A stretch of 47,593 bases of DNA from CAYXGZ01 sp964464755 (GTDB taxonomy: Bacteria > Planctomycetota > MHYJ01 > JACPRB01). Made by a program: the position numbers and the translations under genes. The notes below the pieces were generated by a model, which saw nothing but the letters and a program-made list of their open reading frames with translations, was not told the origin of the DNA and searched no databases. How positions within the stretch are numbered: the stretch's first letter is position 1; each line of letters starts with the position of its first letter. This document shows positions 38,885 through 46,326 of this stretch, in pieces. The DNA is taken from NCBI GenBank assembly GCA_964464755.1, contig CAYXGZ010000026.1:1-47593 (forward strand), in the 5' to 3' direction.

Positions 38885-40438
38885 ATGAAAATCACGTGGA
38901 TCGGGACCTTGGTGCTGGCCGCCTCGGCCGTCGCGGCGGCCCAGGAGGATCACGGGCCCTTCCTCAAGAGCTTCGAGGAGGGCTTCGCGAAGGCCCGCGC
39001 CGAGCAGAAGCTGCTCTTCGTCGATTTCAGCCATCCCTGGTGAGCGGACTGCTCCACCATGGAGGAGGGCTCCCTGAAGGACCGGTCGGTCCTGGAGGCC
39101 CTCAAGGAGGTCGTCGCGGTCGCCGTCAACATCGACGACGTGAAGTCCGTCTCGACCGAGTTCGCCGTCAAGAGCGTCCCCTGGCTGATCGTGATTGACC
39201 CCCTCCGCCGCGAGAAGATCGCCGAGCACGTCGGCTACGCCTCGGCGGAGCAGATCGTGAAGCTCCTCGCCGCCGCGAAGGCGAAGCGGAAGGAGCCGCC
39301 GGGCCAGGGAGACGCCGGCGTGAGGATCCTCTACAAGCGCACCGGGCTCTCGATCGAGTCGCCCGGCCAGGAGGCCGTCATCGACCTCTGGGCCTACGCC
39401 CTCGTCCAGGGGATCGAGTCGACGGGCGAGGAGTTCGACGGCGACACCTGGCGGCTCCGGCACGCGAGAGCCGGCGTGCGCGGCGTCCTGCTCAACGACC
39501 TGACGCTGTTCCTCCAGCTCGACTTCGCCGCGGACCGCGTCCTGCAGGACGTCTACGCGGAATACCAGGTCACCAAGCCCCTCAACCTCCGCGTCGGGCG
39601 CGGGAAGGTCCCGATGGGCACCGCGTACCAACCCCGGCGGGACTTCTGGGACTTCGTCGAGCCCTCCGGCCACGTCACCGCCCTCCTGCCCCGGCGCGAC
39701 GTGGGCGCGCTGCTCTTCGGCGGCGGCGGCTACGCGGGGATCTTCGGCAAGTACTGGATCGGCTACTTCAACGGGGTCGCGGACGGGTACGCCGACGCGG
39801 ACAACCACGGCGAGCTCGCGGCGCGCTTCACCCTCGAGCCCTGGCCGTCCGAGGACTTCGACCTGCAGATGAGCTGGGCCTGGACCGGCGGCGAGAGCCG
39901 GGAGGGGATGGGGACCTTCCGCGTCCTCGAGGACGGCGTCGTCGACCTCCTCCGCTTCCCGGCGACGGTGGTCCAGGACGGCTACCGCCAGCGGATCTCG
40001 CTGGAGGCCGAGCTGCTCTGGAGGAACCTGGCCCTGGGCGCCGAGCGCGTCACGATGGAAATGGGGCTCGCCTCCGGCGGCCTCTCGGACCGCTACGACC
40101 TCTCCGCCTTCCAGGCCTGGGCCGCCTGGCTGGCGACCGGCGAGAAGAAGAGCCGGGACGACTGGGTCGTGCCGGCGCGGCGCTGGGGCGCCCTCGAGGT
40201 GGTCCTGCGCCATTCCCGCTTCCACGCGGACGGGCGGCTGCGGGCCCTCGCGACGGCGGGCCGCTACACCGAGGACGCGGCCCAGACGACGGTCGGCGTG
40301 AACTGGTACCTCAACCGCTTCTCGCGGCTGATGCTGAACGTCTCCTCGAGCTCGTTCGAGGACGCCGTCACGGCGACGACGGGCGCCCTCGAGGACTCCC
40401 GCCGGGCCGTCCTGCTCGGGGCCGAGGTGCGGTTCTAG
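38885..40438 (+). CDS. Predicted selenoprotein: UxxC thioredoxin-like domain fused to an OprO/P-type porin
   Basis: The frame from ATG 38885 has a signal peptide (MKITWIGTLVLAASAVAAAQ) and a thioredoxin-like domain (about residues 25-140). A TGA at 39041-39043 falls exactly at the first active-site position: FSHPW-UGA-ADCSTMEEGSLKD, so WCxxC becomes W-Sec-ADC. The same frame then runs without a break through a cis-Pro loop region (SVPWLIVID), a linker (KEPPGQGD) and a barrel domain to a terminal Phe (EVRF) at 40438. The barrel (from about residue 145) matches the phosphate-selective porin O/P type (RHARAGVRG, LRVGRGKVPMG). The total is 517 residues with Sec53. A hairpin with a GGUC loop lies downstream (39078-39093). 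It is upstream of modABC. Most gene finders would call two broken genes. A nonsense mutation is the alternative. Confidence 0.8.
39078..39093 (+). promoter_or_regulatory. Candidate bacterial SECIS hairpin
   Basis: AGGACC (39078-39083) pairs with GGTCCT (39088-39093) around the four-base loop GGTC. The E. coli fdhF SECIS also has a GGUC loop. The UGA (39041-39043) is 40 bases before the loop, slightly more than the usual 16-37. A second small hairpin, CTCCA/TGGAG at about 39052-39064, lies between and could shorten the distance in space. It sits inside the coding sequence, as bacterial SECIS elements do. Confidence 0.45.
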
Positions 40439-40449
40439 CCGGGATCGGG

Positions 40450-40483
40450 TATACTGTCCACGGACATATCGAAGGTCCGTGGA
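40450..40483 (+). promoter_or_regulatory. Promoter -10 box and 9-bp inverted-repeat operator of the mod operon
   Basis: A good -10 box, TATACT (40450-40455), is followed by TCCACGGAC (40457-40465), nine bases, then GTCCGTGGA (40475-40483). The repeat covers the likely transcription start and ends one base before the modA ATG at 40485. A repressor bound here would block both transcription and the ribosome site. The obvious candidate is the ModE-like protein encoded at 42827, although the site does not look like the E. coli ModE box. Confidence 0.6.
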
Positions 40484-40484
40484 T

Positions 40485-41168
40485 ATGAGATCTTGTTGGA
40501 TACTCGCGGCCCTGCTGGCGGGCTGCGGGCGGGAGCCCGGGCCCGCGCTGGTCGTCGCGGCCGCGTCGAGCCTCCGGGAGGTCGCGGGGGAGGTCGCCGC
40601 CGAGTGGACCCGCCGCGGCGGCCGGCCCGTCGAGCTGCGCGTCGAGGCCTCCTCGACCCTCGCCCGCCAGGTCCGGGGCGGCGCCCCGGCCGACCTCTTC
40701 CTCAGCGCCTCGCCGGAGTGGATCGACGCCGTCGCGCCCCTCGAGCGCCGGGAGTGGCTGCGCAACCGCCTCGTCGTCGTGGTCCGCCGCGAGGTCCGCG
40801 ACTTCGACCTGGCCCGCGCGGCGAGCCTGGCCCTGGCCAACGAGCAGGTCCCCGCGGGGAAGTACGCCGAGGCCGCGCTGCGGAAGCTCGGGATCCCCGT
40901 CCCGGCCCGCGCGATCCGCGGCTCCAACGTCCGCGACGTCCTCTCGAAGGTCTCCCGCGGCGGCGCCGAGGCCGGGATCGTCTACGCGACCGACGCGGCG
41001 GTCGACCCGGAGCTCCGGATCGCCTACGAGTTCCCCCGCGACAGCCATCCCGACATCGTCCTCGGGGCCGCCCTCCTCGCGCCCCGGGCGAAGGGGCTCT
41101 TCGACGCGCTGCGCGAGCCCTGGGCGCTCGAGATCGCCCGCCGCCACGGCTTCGAGGAGGCGCGCTGA
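40485..41168 (+). CDS. modA: Molybdate-binding lipoprotein ModA
   Basis: A 227-residue periplasmic substrate-binding lipoprotein (MRSCWILAALLAGC, lipobox LAGC). Family landmarks are VVAAASSLREVAGEVAAEW, VEASSTLARQVRGGAPADLFLSAS, the LANEQVPAGKYAEAAL segment and VRDVLSKVSRGGAEAGIVYATDA. The two Ser-containing turns (AASS and ASSTLARQ) would bind the oxyanion. The start at the ATG rather than the GTG six bases upstream is chosen because it opens the signal peptide and leaves the operator outside. No Shine-Dalgarno sequence is evident, since the operator occupies its place. First gene of modABC-modE, 46 bases downstream of the Trx-porin. Confidence 0.92.
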   Translation: MRSCWILAALLAGCGREPGPALVVAAASSLREVAGEVAAEWTRRGGRPVELRVEASSTLARQVRGGAPADLFLSASPEWIDAVAPLERREWLRNRLVVVVRREVRDFDLARAASLALANEQVPAGKYAEAALRKLGIPVPARAIRGSNVRDVLSKVSRGGAEAGIVYATDAAVDPELRIAYEFPRDSHPDIVLGAALLAPRAKGLFDALREPWALEIARRHGFEEAR

Positions 41169-41169
41169 C

Positions 41170-41841
41170 ATGGGCCCCGTCGGCCTCTCCCTCTCGGTCG
41201 GCCTCGCGGCCACGGCGGCGAGCTTCCCGCTCGCGCTGGCCACGGCCTGGTACCTCGAGCGCTCGCGCGGCCCGGGCAAGGGCCTGGTGCAGGTCCTGGT
41301 CCTCCTGCCGCTCGTGCTCCCCCCGATCGTGCTCGGCTACCTGCTCCTCGGCGCCTTCTCGCCCCGGGGCGCGCTCGGCCGACTGCTCGAGTCGGCGGGC
41401 TGCCCCGTCGCCTTCCACTGGGCCGGCGCCGTGGTTTCCGCGGCCGTCGTGGGCTTCCCCCTGCTCGTGATGATGATCGCCCTCGCCCTCAAGGCCGTGG
41501 ACCCGAGGCTCGAGATCGTCTCGCGCTCGCTCGGCCGCTCGCCCTGGTCGACGTTCTGGCGGGTGACCCTGCCGCTCTCCTGGCCGGGCCTCCTCGCGGG
41601 CGCGGCCATCGCCTTCGCGCGCGGGCTCGGCGAGTTCGGCGCCACGGTCATCCTCGCGGGCCGCATCCCGGGCGAGACCGAGACCATCCCGCTGGCGATC
41701 CACGCCGAGCTCGACGCCCCCGGGGGCGAGTCCCGGGTCGCCGGGCTCGTGCTCGCCTCCGTCGCCATCTGCCTCGCCGCCGTGATCGTCTACCGGAGGC
41801 TCGACCTCGGCTACCGCCGCCGCCTGGAGCTGGACCGGTGA
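41170..41841 (+). CDS. modB: Molybdate ABC transporter permease ModB
   Basis: A 223-residue permease with about five membrane helices and the ABC-contact EAA-type loop: RSLGRSPWSTFWRVTLPLSWPGLLAGAAIAFARGLGEFGATVILAG. The segment GRIPGETETIPLAIHAELDA is characteristic of ModB. It begins one base after the modA stop and overlaps modC by four bases. It passes molybdate, and perhaps tungstate, through the inner membrane using ATP hydrolysis by ModC. Its length is usual for the family. Confidence 0.94.
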   Translation: MGPVGLSLSVGLAATAASFPLALATAWYLERSRGPGKGLVQVLVLLPLVLPPIVLGYLLLGAFSPRGALGRLLESAGCPVAFHWAGAVVSAAVVGFPLLVMMIALALKAVDPRLEIVSRSLGRSPWSTFWRVTLPLSWPGLLAGAAIAFARGLGEFGATVILAGRIPGETETIPLAIHAELDAPGGESRVAGLVLASVAICLAAVIVYRRLDLGYRRRLELDR

Positions 41842-42830
41842 GGCTGCAGCTCGAGGCCCGCGTGGCCCGCCGCACCGGCTTCTCGCTGGAGGCGCGGATC
41901 GACGTGGACGCCGAGGCGCTGGGGCTCGTCGGCCCCAGCGGGAGCGGCAAGTCCACGCTGCTCGACGCCGTGGCCGGGATCGAGCCGGGCGCGCGCGTCG
42001 TCCTCGACGGCCGCGACGTCTCGGACCAGCCCCTGCACCGCCGGGAGATCGGCTACGTCGCGCAGGACCCGCTGCTCTTCCCGCACCTCACGGTGCGCGG
42101 GAACCTCGAGTACGGGAGGAACGCGGGGCCCGTCGACGACATTGCCTCCGCGCTCGGCCTCTCCCACCTGCTCGACCGCCGCCCGAGGAACCTCTCCGGC
42201 GGCGAGCGCCGCCGCGCCGCGCTCGCGCGCGCGATCGCGGGCCGCCCCCGGCTCCTCCTGCTCGACGAACCCTTCGCGGGCCTCGACGAGACCCGCCGCC
42301 GCGAGGCGCTCTCGCTGCTCAGCCACGTCCGCCGCACCTGGCGCGTCCCGATGATCCTCGTCAGCCACCTCGCCGACGAGGTCGTCGGGCTCACCGAGCG
42401 CACGATCCGCCTCGAGGAGGGCCGCGTCGCCGCCTCCGGCCCCTCGGTCGAGCTCCTCCAGGGCAGCCCGGCCCGCGTCGACAACCACGTCGAGGGGATC
42501 GTGACCGGGCCCCGGGGCGTGGAGGTCGACGGCGTCGCGCTGAGCGTCCACCTCCCGCCGGGCGCGGCCGGCCGCGTGCGCCTTGGCTGCTACGCGCACG
42601 ACATCCTGCTCGCGGCGACTCCGCCGACGGGGCTTTCGGCGCGCAACGTGTTCCCGGTCCGCGTCGCGTCCGTCGTCCCCGCGGGCGACGCGGCGCTCGT
42701 CGAGCTCGAGCGGCCCCGGCTCCGGGCGCTGCTCACGGCCGAGTCCGTCGCCGTCCTCGGCCTGCGCCCCGGGAGCGGGGCGACGTGCATCGTGAAGGCG
42801 ACGTCCATCGTCCACCTGGGGGCCGCATGA
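41838..42830 (+). CDS. modC: Molybdate ABC transporter ATPase ModC with Mop-type domain
   Basis: A 330-residue ATPase: Walker A GPSGSGKST near residue 33, Q-loop VAQDPLLFPHLTVRGNLEYG, signature NLSGGERRR, Walker B LLLLDEPFAGLD and the switch His in LVSHLADE. The C-terminal about 110 residues are a TOBE/Mop molybdate-binding domain (GLSARNVFPVRV, VELERPRLRALLTAESV, GLRPGSGATCIVKA) that senses oxyanion. This domain is plainly related to the N-terminal domain of the next gene. Start GTG (GTGA overlap with modB); the stop overlaps the next ATG. Confidence 0.94.
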   Translation: MRLQLEARVARRTGFSLEARIDVDAEALGLVGPSGSGKSTLLDAVAGIEPGARVVLDGRDVSDQPLHRREIGYVAQDPLLFPHLTVRGNLEYGRNAGPVDDIASALGLSHLLDRRPRNLSGGERRRAALARAIAGRPRLLLLDEPFAGLDETRRREALSLLSHVRRTWRVPMILVSHLADEVVGLTERTIRLEEGRVAASGPSVELLQGSPARVDNHVEGIVTGPRGVEVDGVALSVHLPPGAAGRVRLGCYAHDILLAATPPTGLSARNVFPVRVASVVPAGDAALVELERPRLRALLTAESVAVLGLRPGSGATCIVKATSIVHLGAA

Positions 42831-43492
42831 CGAACCGCTTCGAGGCCGTGGTCGAGTCGGCGGACGCGCGCGATTCGCACGCCTGGCTGCGCGTCGGGAA
42901 ATCGCGGCTCGCCTCGCGACTCTGGCCCGGGATCCGGAGGGGGGCGAAGGTCGTCGTGGCCGTCGCGCCCGAGGACGTCCTCCTCTGCGCGGGCCATCCC
43001 GGGAGGACGAGCGCGCGCAACGTCCTGCCCGGCCACGTCCGCGCCGTGCGGCGGACGCCCGCGGGCTCGCTCGTCCGCGTCGACGTGGGCTTCCCGCTCA
43101 GCGCGTTGGTGACGGAGCGGGCCGTGCGCGACCTCGAGCTGCGCCCGGGCCGGGAGGTCTTCGCGCTCGTCAAGGCCGTGGCCGTGGGCCCCGAGCGGCC
43201 GGTGGAGTCCCCGTTCCGAGCCTGCCCGGTCGGCCCCGGCGGCCCCGTGCTCCCGAAGGAGGTCGACTTCCTCCGCGAGATCGCCCGCGCGGGCTCGCTC
43301 TCGGCGGCGGCCCGGGAGCTCGGCATCAACTACCGCACGGCCTGGATGCGGGCGCGGGCGGTCAATCGCCGCTGGGGGAAGCCGCTCGTCGCTCCCGTCC
43401 GCGGAGGCCGCGGCGGCGGCGGATCGGCGCTCACGCCGGAGGGCCGGGGCCTGCTCGGCTTCGTCGCCTCCCTCGAACGACGGCGCCGCTGA
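42827..43492 (+). CDS. ModE-like regulator with inverted domain order (Mop/TOBE then HTH)
   Basis: A 221-residue protein. The first about 130 residues are a Mop/TOBE-type molybdate-binding region (GRTSARNVLPGHV, VRVDVGFPLSALVTERAV, LELRPGREVFALVKAVAV), with an earlier partial repeat. Residues from about 145 are a ModE winged helix: VDFLREIARAGSLSAAARELGINYRTAWMRARAVNRRWGKPLV and ALTPEGRGLL. In E. coli ModE the HTH comes first and the Mop domains follow; here the order is reversed. It overlaps modC (ATGA) and is probably the repressor acting on the inverted repeat at 40457-40483. Similarity to the ModC tail suggests it arose by fusing a duplicated ModC sensor domain to an HTH. Confidence 0.85.
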   Translation: MTNRFEAVVESADARDSHAWLRVGKSRLASRLWPGIRRGAKVVVAVAPEDVLLCAGHPGRTSARNVLPGHVRAVRRTPAGSLVRVDVGFPLSALVTERAVRDLELRPGREVFALVKAVAVGPERPVESPFRACPVGPGGPVLPKEVDFLREIARAGSLSAAARELGINYRTAWMRARAVNRRWGKPLVAPVRGGRGGGGSALTPEGRGLLGFVASLERRRR

Positions 43493-43534
43493 ATATTCCA
43501 GGCCCGCGGGACGTTCCGAGCGCAGAGGTGCACG

Positions 43535-44851
43535 ATGACGTCCCGGCCGGTCGTCCTGGTCCTGTTGCTCGGCGCGGGCTGCTCCGTCGCCGGCGAGCGC
43601 GAGGAGCGGGATCTCGCCGACCGCGCGGGCCGGCCCTACGAGGAGCCCTACGACCGCCGGAAGCTCCCCGCGCTGGTCCCCGCGCCGGCGCGCGCCGACG
43701 TCCTCCAGTTCGCCTTCCTCTCCAGCCCCGACCTCGAGCGGGCCTACTTCGAGTGGCGCGCCGCCCTGGAGCGGGTCCCGCAGGAGTCCTCGCTCGAGGC
43801 GCCCGCGCTCGGCTTCGAGCGCATGTTCTCCAAGGAGCGGATGAGCGCGTGGGACCGCACGACCCTCGGCGCGAGGCAGGCGATCCCGTTCCCCGGCAAG
43901 CTCGCCGCCCGGGGCCGGGTCGCGCTCCAGGAGGCCGTCGCCGCGCGGCGGCGCTTCGAGGACGCGAAGTTCCGCCTCCAGGCCGAGGTGGTCGAGGCCT
44001 ACGAGGAGCTCCTGCTGACGGACCGGTCGATCGCGATCGCGCGGGAGAACCTCGCGCTGCTGAAGCAGTTCGTCGAGGTCAGCAACGCGCTCCTCGGCGC
44101 CGGGAAGGCCCGGCAGGTCGACCTGACGAAGGCCGAGCTCGAGGCCGCGGGGGCGGAGAACGATCTCGCGTCGATCGAGGCCCGGCGCCGCGCCGACCTG
44201 TCCCGCCTCAACCGCCTGTTGGCCCGGCCCCCCGACGCCGCCCTGGCGCCGGCCGCCCCGGAGGCCCCGGCCGCGCTGCCCGCCGAGGACGCGAAGGTCC
44301 TCGAGCTGGCGGCCGAGCGGAATCCGGAGCTCGCCGCCGTGGTGGCCGAGATCCGCGGCCGCGAGGAGGCGCTCGAGCTCGCCCGCAAGGCCTGGCTTCC
44401 GGATTTCGAGATCTCGTTCTCGGTCACGGGCTCCGTGGAGCGCATGCTGGGCGCGATGCTGACGGCGCCCCTGCAGGTCGGCCGCATCCGGGCCGGCATC
44501 GAGGAGGCGCGGGCGAACCTGCGGGCGGCCCAGGCCGCGCTCCGGTCGCGGGGCGACGACCTCAAGGCCCGGCTCGTGCTCGACCTGTACCTGGCGCGGG
44601 ACGGCGAGCGGCGCCACCGCTTCCTCGAGGCGACGCTCCTCGTGAAGGCGCGCGAGGTCGTCGAGAACGTGCGCGAGGCCTACGGGACGGGCGGGGCGAC
44701 CTTCCTCGAGCTGCTCGACGCGCAGCGGGCCCTGCTCGAGTTCCGGCTCGAGTCGGCGCGCCTCGACGCGCAGCGGCGGACCTCGCTGGCCCGGCTCGAG
44801 GCGACCTGCGCGGTGGATTTCGGCACCCTCGGCCAGGCGGAAAGGCGGTAG
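43535..44851 (+). CDS. Outer-membrane efflux protein, TolC/CusC-type
   Basis: A 438-residue protein with a signal peptide containing a lipobox (VLLLGAGC), as common in CusC-type channels. The TolC-fold repeats are present: two long helical hairpin halves with AFLSSPDLERAYFEWRAAL...GARQAIPFPGKLAARGRVAL and NLALLKQFVEVSNALLGAGKARQVDLTKAELE, then the second half AERNPELAAVVAEIRGREEALELARKAW and YGTGGATFLELLDAQRALLEF. It forms the outer-membrane tunnel for the CusB/CusA-like proteins encoded next. It begins an operon, 42 bases after the mod operon, separated by no visible terminator. The substrate is judged from CusB/CusA. Confidence 0.87.
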   Translation: MTSRPVVLVLLLGAGCSVAGEREERDLADRAGRPYEEPYDRRKLPALVPAPARADVLQFAFLSSPDLERAYFEWRAALERVPQESSLEAPALGFERMFSKERMSAWDRTTLGARQAIPFPGKLAARGRVALQEAVAARRRFEDAKFRLQAEVVEAYEELLLTDRSIAIARENLALLKQFVEVSNALLGAGKARQVDLTKAELEAAGAENDLASIEARRRADLSRLNRLLARPPDAALAPAAPEAPAALPAEDAKVLELAAERNPELAAVVAEIRGREEALELARKAWLPDFEISFSVTGSVERMLGAMLTAPLQVGRIRAGIEEARANLRAAQAALRSRGDDLKARLVLDLYLARDGERRHRFLEATLLVKAREVVENVREAYGTGGATFLELLDAQRALLEFRLESARLDAQRRTSLARLEATCAVDFGTLGQAERR

Positions 44852-44853
44852 CG

Positions 44854-46323
44854 ATGAAAGCGGGAACCTGGATCGCGGTCGGGGCGGCGGTGCTCGTCGC
44901 CTTCGGCGTCGGCTGGATCGTGCGCGGCGGCCCCGCGCCCGCGGCGGTCCCCGGCGACGGCGCGCCCCCCAAGGGCGCGTCCGTCTGGACCTGCTCGATG
45001 CATCCCCAGGTCCGCCTGCCGGCGGCGGGGAAGTGCCCGATCTGCGGCATGCCGCTGATCCCGGCCGACGCGAGCGGCGCGGCGGGCTCCCCGCTCAAGC
45101 TCTCCGACGCCGCGCGGGCCATGGCGGGCGTGGAGACCGCGCCCGTCGTCCGCCGCAAGCTCGCCCGCGACCTGCAGACCGTGGGCAAGGTCTCCTTCAA
45201 CGAGACGGGCCTCTCGACGGTCGTCGCCCGCGTGGACGGCTACGTCGAGCGCCTCTTCGCCGACTACGTCGGGATGGCGGTCGGCCGGGGCGACCACCTC
45301 GCGGAGCTCTACAGTCCGGAGCTCATCGTCGCGCAGCGCGAGCTGCTCATGGCGCTGGACGACCCCGCGGGCGCCTCGCGGCTCGAGTCCGCCCGCCTGA
45401 AGCTCCGGCGCTGGGACCTCACGGACGCCCAGGTCGCGGAGATCGAGAAGAGCCGCAAGATCCAGGAGCGGATCACGCTCTACTCGCGGGTCCGGGGCAC
45501 CGTGATGGAGAAGAACGTCGTCGAGAAGAGCCCGGTCAAGGCGGGCGACGTCCTCTACCGCCTCGCGAGCCTCGAGTCGGTCTGGGTCACCCTCGACGTC
45601 TACGAGTACGAGATCTCCTGGGTGCAGTACGGGCAGTCGGTGGAGATCCGGGCCGAGGCCTACCCCGGCCAGGCGTTCACCGGCATGGTGACCTTCATCA
45701 GCCCGACGCTGTCGGAGGAGACCCGGGCGATCCGGGTCCGCGTCAACGTGCCCAACCCCGAGGGCCGGCTGAAGCCCGGCATGTTCGTCAGCGCGAAGAT
45801 CCAGGTCCGGCTCCAGGCCGACGGCCGGCCCGCGCCGACGGGCCTCGAGGGGAAATGGTCCTGCCCGATGCACCCCGAGGTCGTCACCGACGCGGCGGGC
45901 GCCTGCCCCCAGTGCGGCATGCCGCTGGTCCAGATGCCGGGGCGGCCCGCGCCGGGCGCCGCGGTGTACACCTGCCCGATGCACACCGAGATCCGGCAGG
46001 AAAAGCCGGGCCTCTGCCCCAAGTGCGGCGGCATGGAGCTCGAGAAGGAGATCGTCCCGACGGGCGAGGACCTGCTCGCCGTTCCGGCCTCCGCGGTGCT
46101 CGACAGCGGCACGCGGAAGATCGTCTACGTCGAGACCGCGCCCGGCGAGTACCTGCCCATGGAGCCCGTGCTCGGGCCCCGGGCCGGCGACTACTACCCG
46201 GTGCTCTCGGGCCTGTCCGAGGGCGACAAGGTGGCCGTCCGGGGGAACTTCCTCCTCGACAGCCAGTTCCAGATCCAGGGCCGTCCGAGCCTCCTGAACC
46301 CCCCGGCGCCGCCCAAGGACTAG
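44854..46323 (+). CDS. CusB-type membrane-fusion protein with three heavy-metal-binding domains
   Basis: A 489-residue periplasmic adaptor with an N-terminal anchor helix (GTWIAVGAAVLVAFGVGWIV). A heavy-metal-binding domain, CSMHPQV...GKCPICGMPL, lies near residues 48-70. The adaptor core then follows: VDGYVERLFADYVGMAVGRG, hairpin helices, IQERITLYSRVRGTV, ESVWVTLDVYEYE and PTLSEETRAIRVRV. Two further metal-binding domains (CPMHPEV...CPQCGMPL and CPMHTEI...CPKCGGMEL) are inserted near residues 335-405, before the last part of the core (AVPASAVLDSG..., SGLSEGDKVAVRG). One such domain is usual. It should capture Cu(I)/Ag(I) or another soft metal and hand it to CusA. Confidence 0.9.
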   Translation: MKAGTWIAVGAAVLVAFGVGWIVRGGPAPAAVPGDGAPPKGASVWTCSMHPQVRLPAAGKCPICGMPLIPADASGAAGSPLKLSDAARAMAGVETAPVVRRKLARDLQTVGKVSFNETGLSTVVARVDGYVERLFADYVGMAVGRGDHLAELYSPELIVAQRELLMALDDPAGASRLESARLKLRRWDLTDAQVAEIEKSRKIQERITLYSRVRGTVMEKNVVEKSPVKAGDVLYRLASLESVWVTLDVYEYEISWVQYGQSVEIRAEAYPGQAFTGMVTFISPTLSEETRAIRVRVNVPNPEGRLKPGMFVSAKIQVRLQADGRPAPTGLEGKWSCPMHPEVVTDAAGACPQCGMPLVQMPGRPAPGAAVYTCPMHTEIRQEKPGLCPKCGGMELEKEIVPTGEDLLAVPASAVLDSGTRKIVYVETAPGEYLPMEPVLGPRAGDYYPVLSGLSEGDKVAVRGNFLLDSQFQIQGRPSLLNPPAPPKD

Positions 46324-46326
46324 GCC

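Noticed and set aside
39059..40438. Separate porin gene starting at the ATG at 39059
   Set aside because: That start would lack a signal peptide and begin inside a thioredoxin fold; the reading frame is continuous with the upstream signal peptide apart from the UGA.
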